64,000 nucleotides of DNA from CALFML01 sp044222245 (lineage in GTDB: Bacteria > Myxococcota_A > Polyangia > Palsa-1104 > JAEUJZ01): positions 118,090-182,089 of the forward strand of contig JBGANQ010000006.1 of assembly GCA_044222245.1 (NCBI GenBank). Reading direction: 5' to 3'. Each line of letters starts with the position of its first letter. The first letter of the stretch is position 1. Position numbers and translations under genes: made by a program. This document shows, in pieces, positions 18,461 to 28,900 of the stretch. The notes below the pieces were generated by a model that saw only the letters and a program-made list of their open reading frames with translations, searched no databases and was not told where the DNA came from.

Positions 18461-21400
18461 ATGGCAGGAGCGGATGAGTTCGGGCTCTCTGGTACCGACC
18501 TGGTCGAGCTGTTTCCTTTTCACATCGCTTTCGACCGGGAGCTACGGGTGCTACAGCGGGGAGCCGCCATCGCTCGCATCTGCCCGGAGCTTGTCCCCGG
18601 GGCAGTGACCAATCGGCACTTTCAGCTGATCCGCCCCGATGTGCCGTGGAATATCGAGGCACTGGCGCTACCGGGCACGCTGTTTCTGCTGCGCCATACC
18701 GCGCTCGGCCTGCTCCTTCGCGGCGAGATGCGGCGTCTGCCAGATGGACGGGGCTTGTTGTTCCTGGGCTCGCCCTGGGTCACCAACCTGGGAGAGCTGC
18801 GCGACCTCGGACTGTCCATCCGCGACTTTCCCATTCATGATTCGATCTCCGATTTCCTGTTCCTCATCCAAAGCAAGAACGTCACGCTGGCCGAGACCGA
18901 GCGCCTGGCGGCGGCGGTGTCGGCCCAGCGGGTCGAGCTGCGCCTGGCCAACCGGATGCTGGCAGCGCAGTACGCGGTGTCGCAAGGCCTGGCCGACGCC
19001 CGCAGCCGCGCCGCCGGGTGCAGCCTCTTTCTGAACGCCATTGTCGCCCACCTCGGCTGCGAGCTGGCGGCGCTCTGGGTCTGCGATGACGCGCGCGGAC
19101 TCTCCTGCGAGGCGTGCGCCCCGGCGTCCAGCAGCGAGCTGGCGGCGGCGGCCCTGGCCGAGGGACGGGAACTATTGCGCAAGGCCTGCGCTGATGGCGG
19201 AGCGTTCCCGACCCTCAGCGAGCGGCCGAGCGAGGGCCGCCTGGAGCAGAGCACGACCGCCTACCGGCACGTCCTGACCCTGCCGCTGCTCGGCGCGCAT
19301 CCGCACTCGCACGGGGTGGCGGTGCTGCAGCTGTTCCGCAACACCACGGGCTTTTCTGACAGCGCTACGCTGACCACCCTGGACGCGATCTGCGCGCGCT
19401 TTGTCCAGTTTACCCGCCATCAAGATGCCGAACAGGCGCTGCGGGAGAGCGAGGCCCGGCTGCGGGCCATCCTCGACAACGCCGCCGAGGGCATCATTGC
19501 CGTCGATGAAGATGGTACGGTGCGGCTGCTCAACGCGGTGGCGGCACGGATGCTCGGCTGCTCGCTGCACCAGATCATCGGTGGCGATGTCGAGATGCTG
19601 CCCGGGGTGGCCGCCCTGCTGCGCAGCATGCGCACCGATCCGGGCGGTGATGAGGGCCGCGCCGTTGGTACCTACCCGCTGGCCGGGGTCCGTTCCGACG
19701 GAAGCCAGTCCGCGCTGCGCCTGTCCGTCAGCGCCGTGCAAAGCGCTGGCAAGCGGCTGTTTATCGGCATCATTCGCGACTTCACAGAGGAGGTCCGCGC
19801 CCATCGCGAGCTGGAGCTCGCCAAGGCGCTGGCCGAGTCGGCCGATCGCGCCAAGTCCGAGTTCCTGGCCACCGTGAGCCACGAGATCCGCACCCCGCTC
19901 AACGTCATCATCGGCATGACCGAGCTTGCCGTGAGCACCAAGTCGCCGTCGGAGCAGCAGCAGTTCCTCGCCCGTGTCCGCTCCAATGCCGAGGCCCTGT
20001 TGACGCTCATCAACACCATGCTCGATCTGTCCAAGATCGAAGCCAGCCAGGTGGAGATTGACAACATCCTGTTCGATCTGCCGCAGCTGGTCAGCAGCGT
20101 CACCGATGCCATGGGCGCGCGGCTGAGCAAGGGGACCGTCGAGCTGGTCGCAGCGGTATCACCGCTGGTTCCCACCCAGGTGCTCGGTGACCCGGTACGC
20201 ATGCGCCAGATCCTGGTCAACCTGGTCGGCAACGCGGTCAAGTTTACCGCCTCCGGCGAGATTGTCGTCTCGGTCGAGGTCCTTTCGCAGGCGGCCGATA
20301 GCGTCAAGCTCTTGTTCTGCGTATCCGACACCGGAATCGGGATCCCGCGTCAGGTCCAGCCGCGGATCTTCGAGAAGTTCTTCCAGGTGGACAGCTCGAC
20401 CTCGCGGCGCTTCGGCGGCACCGGCCTGGGGCTTACCATCAGCCGCTCGCTCATCGCGCTGCTCGGCGGTCGCATCTGGTTTGACAGCGAGCCGGGGAGC
20501 GGCAGCCGCTTCTACGTGGAGTGCAGCCTGGCCCTGCCGGCGACCCAGCCGGCCAAGCCGCGCGCTCTGCGTCGCGCCGTGCGGGTGCTGGTGGTCGATG
20601 ACAGCCAGGCGGCGGGCAACGCCATGGCAGCGGCGCTTCGTCACCGCGGCTTCGATGTCGAGCTGGCGGCGGACGGCGCCGCGGCTAAGGCGCTGCTGAC
20701 CAGCCCGCGCGACCAGTTCGCGGTGGCCGTCCTGGATGCGCATCTGCCCGGCGTGCGGCCCTCCGAGCTGGCGGCCCTTTCGCAGACGGGCGGGCTGGGC
20801 CAGACCAAGCTCCTTTGGACCACGCAGCTCGACATCACCGGCATGCGCGAGCCAAACCCCGTCCGGTACGACTGTCTGCTCAAGCCGATCACCAATGCCC
20901 GCCTGCTCGATGCAGTCGAGCTTATCTGCGGCCTGCCCCGTGACAGCGCCACCGAGTCGAGCGGACCGCTGGAAAGGATGCGGCCGCCCAGTGACTTCCG
21001 CATCCTGGTGGTCGAAGACAACCTGGACAACCAGCAGCTGGCCTGGCACACCCTGACCAAGGCTGGCTACCGCACCGAGATCGTGGCCAATGGCAAGTTC
21101 GCCGTCGAGCGCACCCGGGCTGCGACCTATGATCTCATCCTCATGGACATCGAGATGCCGGAGCTTGACGGTTTTGCTGCCACCGCGGCAATCCGCAGAG
21201 ACGAAGCGGTGCATCGGCTGCCGCGGGTCCCGATCATCGCCGTGACCGCGCACGCCGTGCAGTCGTTCCGCCAGCAGTGCATCGACGCCGACATGGACGA
21301 CTACGTGACCAAGCCGATGTCACGCCAGCGCCTGGTCGAGCTGGTCGACCGCTACGTCGCAAAGTGTGGAACTGCGGCAGCGCCGCCTCCGGTCCAGGCA

Positions 21401-21781
21401 GTGCCGCCTCCGGCTCTGGCGAGCCAGCCGGAGCCACCAGCGGGCGCGGATGTCCCCGGCCCAAAAATTTCCTGCGCGCCGGATCCGGATATCGAAGCGC
21501 TGGTTCCCGAGTACCTGCACCGATGCCAGCGCAATGCAGACGAGCTGCCCGGGCTGCTCGCCAGCAAGTCGTGGAGTCACATTGCCAACATCGGTCACAA
21601 TCTAAAAGGCACAGCATCCTCGTTCGGCTGCCCGCTGCTCGGCACCATCGGTGCGCAGCTCGAGCAGGCGGCGCGTCGCAGCAATGCCGATGCCTGCGAG
21701 CGCCTGGTGGTCGAGCTGGTTGCGGGCGTGGCCGCCTGGGTGGCCGAGCTGACGCAGCCCAGGCCGGCCTTGTCCGTCTAG
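18461..21781 (+). CDS. hnoK: H-NOX-associated hybrid histidine kinase (HNOBA-GAF-PAS-HisKA-HATPase-REC-REC-Hpt)
   Basis: A 1106-residue cytosolic phosphorelay kinase. Domains in order: HNOBA at 10-165 (FPFHIAFDRELRVLQRG, the partner domain of H-NOX in guanylate cyclases and kinases), a coiled linker, GAF at 170-320, PAS at 330-450, HisKA with H474 in SHEIRTP, HATPase with GTGLGL, a first receiver with D759 (LDAHLPG), a second receiver with D896 (LMDIEMPELDG), and an Hpt domain with H1046 (HNLKGTASSFG). All phosphorelay residues are present, so phosphate could travel His-Asp-His. No separate output response regulator is encoded next to it. It starts five bases after the H-NOX gene. NO binding to H-NOX would alter the kinase through HNOBA; this is known for other H-NOX/kinase pairs and inferred here. 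Confidence 0.92.
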   Translation: MAGADEFGLSGTDLVELFPFHIAFDRELRVLQRGAAIARICPELVPGAVTNRHFQLIRPDVPWNIEALALPGTLFLLRHTALGLLLRGEMRRLPDGRGLLFLGSPWVTNLGELRDLGLSIRDFPIHDSISDFLFLIQSKNVTLAETERLAAAVSAQRVELRLANRMLAAQYAVSQGLADARSRAAGCSLFLNAIVAHLGCELAALWVCDDARGLSCEACAPASSSELAAAALAEGRELLRKACADGGAFPTLSERPSEGRLEQSTTAYRHVLTLPLLGAHPHSHGVAVLQLFRNTTGFSDSATLTTLDAICARFVQFTRHQDAEQALRESEARLRAILDNAAEGIIAVDEDGTVRLLNAVAARMLGCSLHQIIGGDVEMLPGVAALLRSMRTDPGGDEGRAVGTYPLAGVRSDGSQSALRLSVSAVQSAGKRLFIGIIRDFTEEVRAHRELELAKALAESADRAKSEFLATVSHEIRTPLNVIIGMTELAVSTKSPSEQQQFLARVRSNAEALLTLINTMLDLSKIEASQVEIDNILFDLPQLVSSVTDAMGARLSKGTVELVAAVSPLVPTQVLGDPVRMRQILVNLVGNAVKFTASGEIVVSVEVLSQAADSVKLLFCVSDTGIGIPRQVQPRIFEKFFQVDSSTSRRFGGTGLGLTISRSLIALLGGRIWFDSEPGSGSRFYVECSLALPATQPAKPRALRRAVRVLVVDDSQAAGNAMAAALRHRGFDVELAADGAAAKALLTSPRDQFAVAVLDAHLPGVRPSELAALSQTGGLGQTKLLWTTQLDITGMREPNPVRYDCLLKPITNARLLDAVELICGLPRDSATESSGPLERMRPPSDFRILVVEDNLDNQQLAWHTLTKAGYRTEIVANGKFAVERTRAATYDLILMDIEMPELDGFAATAAIRRDEAVHRLPRVPIIAVTAHAVQSFRQQCIDADMDDYVTKPMSRQRLVELVDRYVAKCGTAAAPPPVQAVPPPALASQPEPPAGADVPGPKISCAPDPDIEALVPEYLHRCQRNADELPGLLASKSWSHIANIGHNLKGTASSFGCPLLGTIGAQLEQAARRSNADACERLVVELVAGVAAWVAELTQPRPALSV

Positions 21782-21857
21782 CTGACCGCCAGCGCAGGAT
21801 GCGGATGCAGGCGGATGTGGGCGGACGCGAAGGCCAGCCTGCTTCTTCCCTAACGGC

Positions 21858-22364
21858 TCACTTTTCCAACCCTGGCTGCGCGGGCCCGGGCCGCGACCGC
21901 CGCAGCAGCTTGGGGCGCCACACCGCAAGCACGATGTTGACCAGGCAGAGAAATAGCATGACCCACAGCGCGCCCTGCTCGTGACGCAGGATGGGAGAGA
22001 GCAGCGCCGGGTCCGCGGTTCCGGCCGCGACCTGCGCCGAGATCGAGGCGGCATCGCGAGCCGTGCCGACTATGCCGCCCAGCGTGCCTTCGAGCACCGA
22101 GACGCCGAGCAGCGCCTTGATCCAGGCCCAGCCCGCGTTGTGAAACGGGGAGTGGACCGCCATCGCGATGAAGCCGGTAAAAAGGACCAGGCCCAGCGAC
22201 GGAAAAAGTAGCCACCGCACCACATGGTCGATGCCGCGTCGCACCGTCGCGTACTCTAACGCCGAGCTACCGCGTGTGCTCAGCAGCAGGATAAGGACCG
22301 CCGCGATGGCTCCCATCATGCCGACCGTGCCGATTTCATGCAGGATCTTGATGAATCGTTTCAT
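21858..22364 (-). CDS. Four-helix membrane protein (DUF2269-like)
   Basis: A 168-residue integral membrane protein with four hydrophobic helices: VGMMGAIAAVLILLLS, WLLFPSLGLVLFTGFIAMAV, WIKALLGVSVLEGTLGGIVG and LWVMLFLCLVNIVLAVW. The layout, with a His near the N-terminus (KILHEIGTVGMMG) and an HSPFHNAGWAWIKALLG segment, resembles the DUF2269 / YqhA-like group of small bacterial membrane proteins of unknown function. It is convergent with the histidine kinase gene and divergent from the GST. The ATG at 22364 is well placed. No function is claimed. Confidence 0.7.
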   Translation of the reverse strand: MKRFIKILHEIGTVGMMGAIAAVLILLLSTRGSSALEYATVRRGIDHVVRWLLFPSLGLVLFTGFIAMAVHSPFHNAGWAWIKALLGVSVLEGTLGGIVGTARDAASISAQVAAGTADPALLSPILRHEQGALWVMLFLCLVNIVLAVWRPKLLRRSRPGPAQPGLEK

Positions 22365-22409
22365 GAGCTCTCTAATTAACAGAATACTGCCGAACCGACC
22401 GGCTGTCTC

Positions 22410-22579
22410 GACCTAGGTCGGCTGCGGTCGGATCTGCCGGCAGCGCTGGCGGGGCTGCTGGAGCGCTGTCTCAGTGCGGCGCCGGAAGCGCGGCCGGCGT
22501 CGCTGCTGCTGGCGACCGAGCTCGCTGCTGCCGCCGGATCGGCGACTCCCAGGGAGAGTCTGGGGAGCGATCTACGTTA
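22410..22579 (+). pseudogene. Ser/Thr kinase C-lobe remnant
   Basis: A short open stretch reads DLPAALAGLLERCLSAAPEARPAS and ends at a stop at 22577-22579. This is the subdomain XI region of a bacterial Ser/Thr kinase (the L..C L...P..RP pattern), but no kinase body precedes it: upstream is the start region of the divergent membrane-protein gene. It is a fossil of a further kinase gene in this kinase-rich block. Confidence 0.6.
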
Positions 22580-22735
22580 GTACCAGCTGATGAGAGGTCG
22601 CGCCCGGGTCGTCAGAGGCGCCCCAGTTTGAGCCATCAAAAGACCTAGCCGCCGCTGGTGCCGACACATTCAAAGACGCCGCGCCGGCCGCGCCGCTCGG
22701 TGTTTTCCCAGCTGGGCGGCGAGAATTCAAGTATC
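22580..22735. other. Short intergenic stretch before the GST gene
   Basis: No gene seen. The GST frame is open further upstream (to about 22658) but that extension does not resemble the family. Confidence 0.4.
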
Positions 22736-23473
22736 ATGTGGAGCATGAGTGACCAGAGCATCGTCTTCTGGCAGCTGCCCCCCTGCTGGGGCCTGCCCAA
22801 CGCGAGCCCATTCTGCTTGAAGCTTGAGACCTGGCTGCGCATGGCAAAAATTCCCTATGAAGCCAAGAGCGTCACCGGTCCGCCCAAGTCAAAGAGCGGC
22901 AAGATACCCTATGTGGAGCGGCCCGATGGCAGTCTGCTCTCAGACAGCAGCTTGATCATCGAGACTCTCACCCGCGAGCACGCCGTGCGGCTGGATGAGG
23001 GGTTATCGGTTTCCGAGCAGTCGCAGGCCACCTTGCTGCAGCGCCTGTTTGAAGAAGAGCTCTACTTCCACATGCTCTATGATCGCTGGTACGATCCGGC
23101 AGGCTGGCAGCTCACCGAGCCGGCCTACTTTGCCAGCCTCCCCTGGGTTGTGCGCAAGCTGGTGGTCCCGGTCATTCGCCGCCAGCTCATCGCCGCGGTG
23201 CGCGGTCAGGGCATCGCCCGGCTACCAGGCGACTATCGCCACAAAAAGGGAATCGCCGATGTGGCGGCGGTAGCCGGGAGTCTGGGCGACCGGCAGTTCT
23301 TTCTCGGTCGACCGACCACGACGGATGCGGTGGCCTACGGATTCCTCGCCAACTGCCTGGGGTCGCCGGTGCGCAGCCCGACCTCGGACTCGGTGCGCGA
23401 GCACGCGAACCTGGTCAGCTTCTGTGCGCGGATGAAGGAGCTTTACTGGAAGGACTGGTCGGCGCCGGCGTAG
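22736..23473 (+). CDS. Metaxin/FAX-type glutathione S-transferase-like protein
   Basis: A 245-residue GST-fold protein. The N-terminal thioredoxin-like half has PNASPFCLKLETWLRMAK and IPYVERPDG...LLSDSSLIIE, the pattern of the failed-axon-connections/metaxin branch. The C-terminal half (about 95-240) is the helical GST domain, with FFLGRPTTTDAVAYGFL near the end. Such proteins may conjugate glutathione to xenobiotics or act as chaperone-like factors; the substrate is unknown. ATG 22736 or 22745 are both possible (MWSMSDQS). The 3' end overlaps the 3' end of the convergent kinase gene by 59 bp, which is unusual and fits a rearrangement that trimmed the kinase. Confidence 0.85.
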   Translation: MWSMSDQSIVFWQLPPCWGLPNASPFCLKLETWLRMAKIPYEAKSVTGPPKSKSGKIPYVERPDGSLLSDSSLIIETLTREHAVRLDEGLSVSEQSQATLLQRLFEEELYFHMLYDRWYDPAGWQLTEPAYFASLPWVVRKLVVPVIRRQLIAAVRGQGIARLPGDYRHKKGIADVAAVAGSLGDRQFFLGRPTTTDAVAYGFLANCLGSPVRSPTSDSVREHANLVSFCARMKELYWKDWSAPA

Positions 23474-25904
23474 GAGCGCCGTCGCGACGGAGCTCGGCGA
23501 CATACTTTAGTCCGACGCTGCGATCGTGCTCACTTAGCAGCTCGGACGCCGCCTCGCCGATCAGCGCGTGGCGGAATGCATAATCGGCGCTTTCCCCGGG
23601 CTGCGCGCGGCCGGGCTGGGCGTGGCCGCGCCGCTCGATGAGCTCCGCTTCCTCCAAGCCGCGCAGCGCCGCGTCCAGGTCACTGGCTTCATCGTCCCCC
23701 AAGAGCATCGCCAGCTCGCTGCGGCAGAATGTCGGGCCGAGCAGGCTGGCCGCCAGCAGGGCACGCCGCTGCGTCGCCAGAAGGCCGTTGAAGCGGGCCT
23801 GAAGCATCGCCGTGATCGTCTCGGACTCGCGCTCTTGCGTGCCGCTGGTCGACAGCTGCATGAGGACTTCCAGAAACAGCGGATTGCCCCCCGACAGCTC
23901 GACCATGCGAGTCAGCCCGGCGGGAGCGTGCTGCGGCCCGAGCCGCTGCCGGAGCAGGCGCTCACAAGCGCGCTTGCTGAGTCCTTTGAGGACGATCTGG
24001 TGGGCGGGGTGCTCTGGCCACAGGCTGCTGGCCGCGAACCTGGCCGGAGCGGTCACGAGCACCAGCAGCGGGCAGCCGCTCAGCTGCTTCAAGGCTCGCC
24101 CGACCGTTGCCAGGGTCAGGGCGTCGGCCCACTGCACCGCCTCCAGCACCAGGAGCACCGGTGCCCGGCTTGCCGCTGCCGGCACCGCCGTCAGCAGCTG
24201 CCGCTGCAGCCGCTCATGGTCTACCGGCAGTCCCTGCCGGGTCTGCTGCAGGCTCAGGCCTACCCCCACCTGCTCGGCCAGGAGCCCGCGCAGAGCCTGT
24301 TCGATAAGTCCGTAAGGAGTGCTCGCCAGATTCGGCTCGCCACGGCCGACCAGAACGGTGAGCTCCTCTCCGCGTGCCTGCAGCCGCGCCACCAGCTCCT
24401 GCCACAGCCGCGTCTTGCCAGCGCCGGCGGGCCCGGTCAGCACGACCAGCGCGGGCTCTGCTTCCTCGATGGCCGAGTTCCAGAATGACTCCAGCGCCCC
24501 GAGCTCGCTCTCGCGACCAAGCAGCGGGCCGCGGCCGCCCGCGGCGCCGCCGGCGTCCTCTTTCAGCTCGGGTCCCAGAGTCGCCAGCCCGTGCACCGAG
24601 TTCACGACAAAGTGCCGGGCCAGCAGCACCGCGCTCAGCCGATCGAGCAGGACCGTCCCGGTGGCTCCCCGGCTAGCCGGCTGCTGGGCCAGCAGCGCCA
24701 CCGCCTGATCGATTACGCCGCCCAGCGGAACATGACGCCCGCCGACGGCGCGGCAGGTCGCCAGGGTGAGCTGGCCAACCCCTCCGGCGCGGGTCACCGC
24801 CAGCGCGCACTGGGCGGCCCGGTAGGCGAGATCGATGGCGCTGTGCAGCTGCAGTCCGGCCATCGTAATAACGAGCGTCCCGTCGAGCAGCCACTCCGCC
24901 TGACCAGCGAAGGTCTGCACCAGAGCCGCCAGCGCCCGCTGCTGCTCGGGGCCGGCGGTCGTCTGACCGGGGGACGCCGTGGCGACCATGACACAGACCA
25001 GCTGCTGCTCGGTTCCCGACGGCCAGCGGCCGGCCAGACTGTACGAAGCGGGGGACGCTGGATCGTCGGCGAGCTCACCCAGCGCGGCCAGCTCAGTCAA
25101 AAGCGCCCCGCCATCCCGCGGCCGCTGGCCGGGAACCTTGGCCAGCATCCTCGTGAGCAGCGCATCCAGGGCGGCGGGCAGCTCGGGCCGCAGGGTCCGC
25201 GCCGGCAGAGCTTCCTCAAACAGGATGCGCGCCAGCACCGCCACCGGATGCGCCGCCTGAAACGGCGGTCGCCCGGTCAGACACTCGTACAGCACGCAGC
25301 CCAGCGAAAAGATATCGGCGCTCGGCCCGACCTCCGGCTCCCCGCGCGCTTGTTCCGGCGCCATATACAGCGGCGTTCCGACCGCCGCCGCCCCCGACTT
25401 TGGCGGCTGCGCGGGTACGCCGCGCTGCGCAATGCCAAAGTCGAGAAGCGCCGCCCGCGCGGGCTGGCCCTTTCGCAGAAACAGGTTGCTCGGCTTGATG
25501 TCATGGTGGACGATGCCAAGGCTGTGGATGGCGGCGAGGCTGGCGGCGATCGCGGCGACACAGGCGACGCTCTCGCGGACGGTCAGGCGGCCAGCCGCCA
25601 GGCGCTGTGCCAGCGACTCCCCGGTGAGCCACTCCATGGCCAGATAGCGCAGTCCCGCTGCGGTCTCGCCGTGCGCTACATAGGACACGATGTTCGGATG
25701 CGCGAGCTGAGCGAGCAGCTCGGCCTCGCGCGTAAACCGCTCTGGGCTGCTTGACTCGGCGGCCTGCTGGTGGAGGACCTTGAGCGCTACGAGCTGGCCG
25801 CTGGCCTCATCCACCGCCCGGTAGACCGTGCCCATGCCACCGCTGCCCGCAACCGCTTCAATCGCAAAGCGGTCGGCGACCCGCGAGCCTGTGGGCAGCG
25901 CCAT
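23415..25904 (-). CDS. Ser/Thr kinase - cyclase-like - AAA ATPase regulator, C-terminally truncated
   Basis: An 829-residue fusion. Kinase domain 12-270: glycine loop GSGGMGTVY, VALKVL lysine, HHDIKPSN (His for the usual Arg of HRD), DFGIA, APEQ. Residues 300-440 resemble a class III adenylate cyclase fold but without the metal-binding aspartates. The AAA/NACHT-like ATPase starts at GPLLGRESEL (about 462), with Walker A GPAGAGKT near 488 and a weak Walker B (LLVLEAVQWAD). In the 1370-residue partner the ATPase is followed by about 400 residues of TPR; here the match stops after YAFRHALIGEAASELLSEHD, and a short unrelated Pro/Ser tail overlaps the GST gene. It follows its partner by nine bases, so they form one operon. 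Confidence 0.85.
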   Translation of the reverse strand: MALPTGSRVADRFAIEAVAGSGGMGTVYRAVDEASGQLVALKVLHQQAAESSSPERFTREAELLAQLAHPNIVSYVAHGETAAGLRYLAMEWLTGESLAQRLAAGRLTVRESVACVAAIAASLAAIHSLGIVHHDIKPSNLFLRKGQPARAALLDFGIAQRGVPAQPPKSGAAAVGTPLYMAPEQARGEPEVGPSADIFSLGCVLYECLTGRPPFQAAHPVAVLARILFEEALPARTLRPELPAALDALLTRMLAKVPGQRPRDGGALLTELAALGELADDPASPASYSLAGRWPSGTEQQLVCVMVATASPGQTTAGPEQQRALAALVQTFAGQAEWLLDGTLVITMAGLQLHSAIDLAYRAAQCALAVTRAGGVGQLTLATCRAVGGRHVPLGGVIDQAVALLAQQPASRGATGTVLLDRLSAVLLARHFVVNSVHGLATLGPELKEDAGGAAGGRGPLLGRESELGALESFWNSAIEEAEPALVVLTGPAGAGKTRLWQELVARLQARGEELTVLVGRGEPNLASTPYGLIEQALRGLLAEQVGVGLSLQQTRQGLPVDHERLQRQLLTAVPAAASRAPVLLVLEAVQWADALTLATVGRALKQLSGCPLLVLVTAPARFAASSLWPEHPAHQIVLKGLSKRACERLLRQRLGPQHAPAGLTRMVELSGGNPLFLEVLMQLSTSGTQERESETITAMLQARFNGLLATQRRALLAASLLGPTFCRSELAMLLGDDEASDLDAALRGLEEAELIERRGHAQPGRAQPGESADYAFRHALIGEAASELLSEHDRSVGLKYVAELRRDGAPTPAPTSPSSKAPSSAHRS

Positions 25905-25913
25905 CGGGTCGCC

Positions 25914-28900
25914 TCAGGACGCCGCGCTGCGGCAGTCGGGGGCCCCGCTCGGGTCACTGGCTGGACTGCGCTCGGGGTCGCGCAGCCACTGCCCGGCGAG
26001 CTGGCGCGCCCGGACGTTCTCGGCGATGTGGGCCAGATAGTCGGCGCGGCAGGCCGCATCAGGAATCTTGGCCGCGCGCAGCTCGATCTGCCGCAGGGTC
26101 GCCGCCAGCTCGCTGCGCGCCCGCTCCACTTCGCCGCTCACAAAAAGGACCTCCGCCGCCGTCAGGCGCGCCGCCACTTCCATGTAGCCAGCGCCGTCAA
26201 AGACCTTGATCTCGTCCAGGATGTCGGCGGCAACCGCCGCCGTGGCGCGCTGCTGGCCGATGAGGCAGCGGGCAAGCAGACTCTTGACCCAGACTCGCCG
26301 CTGCGGCACCGACTTGCACTGCGAAAGGGCCCCCGTAGCCTCGACCTCGGCCTGGGCGAAGTCGCCCCGCTGCAGATGGCACTGCGCCAGGATGCCCTGC
26401 GCCCAGCCGCGGTAGCCGCCGCTGATGTCCGGGGCCGCAAGGACCCAGCGCGCGGTGTCCTCGGCTTCCTGCCAGGCCTGCGGCGTCGGTAGTCCGGCCA
26501 GCGCGGCGGCCAGGTGGATGCGCGCCTGTCCGTGAAAGAACTGATCGTGCTCGCGCGCCGACTGCGCCACCGCATCGCGCAGGATCTGGATTCCCTCGGC
26601 GGTCTCGCCCAGCTCGACGCTGCCCTGGCCGCAGCGGATCAGCGCCGAGAGATAGAATGTGCGATCTCCAGCCGCCTTGTGCCCGACCGCCGCTTCGCGC
26701 GCCAGCTGGCGGACCTGCCAGGGGTCGGACTGAAACGCCCGCGCATAATCGCTGAAGCCGTGACACACCGAAGCGGCGACGTTGCTGTCAAGGGCCGCCG
26801 ACTGGCGCTGGACTTCTTGGATGCGGGCGAGCAGCGTCTCGGATATCTCGCGCTCGCAGTGGGTGACCGCCACGGCCAGCGCCAGCACCGCGCCGCGGAT
26901 ATAGCTGTTGTGCACCGCGGGAGCCGGCTGCAGCTGCAGCAGCTGGCGGTTGTGCAGGCGCGCGTCCTCCGCCCGCCCGAGCAGCAGCTCCCCGCTGACC
27001 AGAAAGCCATACAGTATGCAGGAATATGAACACGCTGGCGGCAGCAGCTCCAGGGCCATCAGCAGCAGGCGCATCGCCTCGCTGACGCGCCACAGCCAGG
27101 CATTGCCCAGCGTCTCAATCGCCAAGAGCTCGCCGCGCGACTGTCCGACCGCGCCGCAGGCCTGGCCGCGCTTGGCGATACGAATCGCATCCTCCAGCGC
27201 CGCCCGCTCCAGCGCCCGTTCGGCTGCTTGCACATAGTACGGAATGGCGACCTCGGGCGCGCCGCCGAGCTCATAATGCAGGGCCAGCGTCATCGGGTCG
27301 GACTCGCCGACCTGCTTCAGCCAGCCACCGGCCAGGCGGTGGGCGGTCCGCCGCTCTGCCTGCGTGAGCAACCCATAAGCGGCCTCGCGCACGACCGGAT
27401 TGCGCAGGCAGTACTCAGTCTCGCCGGCGTAGCGGCTGGGCTGCTGGCTCTCGATGAACTCGGCCCGCACAAGCTCGCCCAGCTCAAGCTCCAGACCTTC
27501 GGCATCGCGCCCGCCGGCTGTCAGCATCGCGACGCCACCGCTCCAGAACTCGGGGCCAAAGACGCTCGCCGCCAGGAGCACCCGCCGCAGCCGCAGGGGC
27601 AGCTCGAAGATGCGGATCTGCACCATCGCCAGCACCGAATCGGGGATGACGCCGATGCGGCCCTCACCGACCATGCGGATGAGCTCTTCCAAAAGGAGCG
27701 CATTGCCGGACGACTGCTCGATGAGGCGCGCCATCGCGACCGGCTCCAGGCTCTTGCCGATGACGTGCTCGATGAGGCGCTGGCAGGCGCGCTTGGCCAG
27801 CGGCTTGAGGGGGAGCTGCTGCAGCTTATGACTCTTCCAGATATTGGGAAAATGCTCGTTGACCTCGGGGCGACCCAGGGCCATGACGAGCAGCGGCTGG
27901 TTGCGCAGCTCGCGCAGCGCGACATCAAGAAGCTGGATGCTCTGCGTGTCGCCCCACTGCAGATCGTCTATGACGACGATGACCGCGCCGCGCTGGCACT
28001 CCGCTTCCAGCAGCAGAGTGAAGGCCCGCGTAATCTGCTCGCGCATCAGCCGCGGATCAAGCCGCGCGGCGCGCAGCTTGGCGCTGTCTGCATCCGGGAA
28101 GTGGATGCCGCACAGCTCCCCCAGGAACTCCCAGACGAACTGGCGGTCACTCTCGTTGACCTGCTGTCCGAGCTGCGCCGTAAACCGCTCGCGCTGCTCG
28201 GCGACCGGCAGACCCTCCTGCACCTGGGCCAGCCGCCGCAGGGCCTGGCCGAGCAGCAAGTAGGGAATCGCCGGATTCTGCATGTCTCCGCGCGCCGCTA
28301 TGATAAGGGGCGCTTGCGGGCGAGTCTGCATCCGGCGCAGGAATTCATGCTTGAGCCGGGACTTCCCCAGTCCTTCGGGAGCCGTAATCAATACGGAATG
28401 GGCTTCGGCGTTCTCGACGCAGGAAGTGAACAGGGCGGCCAGCAGATTCAGCTCTTGATCGCGGCCGATGCACGGGGTCGGCTTGCCGAGCAGGCGTCGC
28501 CCCTCGTCGGGGTTGAACTCGCCGGTCACCAGCACCACGCCGCCATCGTCGCGATTGAGCTGGTAGCGGCCATCAAGGAGGCCGGTGCTCGCGTCGTCCA
28601 CCCGGATGCCCGGCACCGAGACTGCCTTGCCGTTGGGGATGGTGTGATCGCTGCTGCCCGCGGGCTGGCTGCGCGCCAGCATGAACGCGCGCTCGATGGC
28701 CTCGCCGCGCGGAAGCGCCTCGGTGAGGGTGCCCCTGCCGGTGGCCATCGAGACCTGCGCCGCCGGCCACGCCTTGGCAATGGCGAGCGCACAGCGCGCT
28801 CCGGTGTGCACCAGATCGGTCGCCGGCTTGCGGCCCGCCAGGGTGACCACCAGCGAGCCATCGCCGACCCACTTCACCTGGCCGCCGTAGGAGCGCGCGA

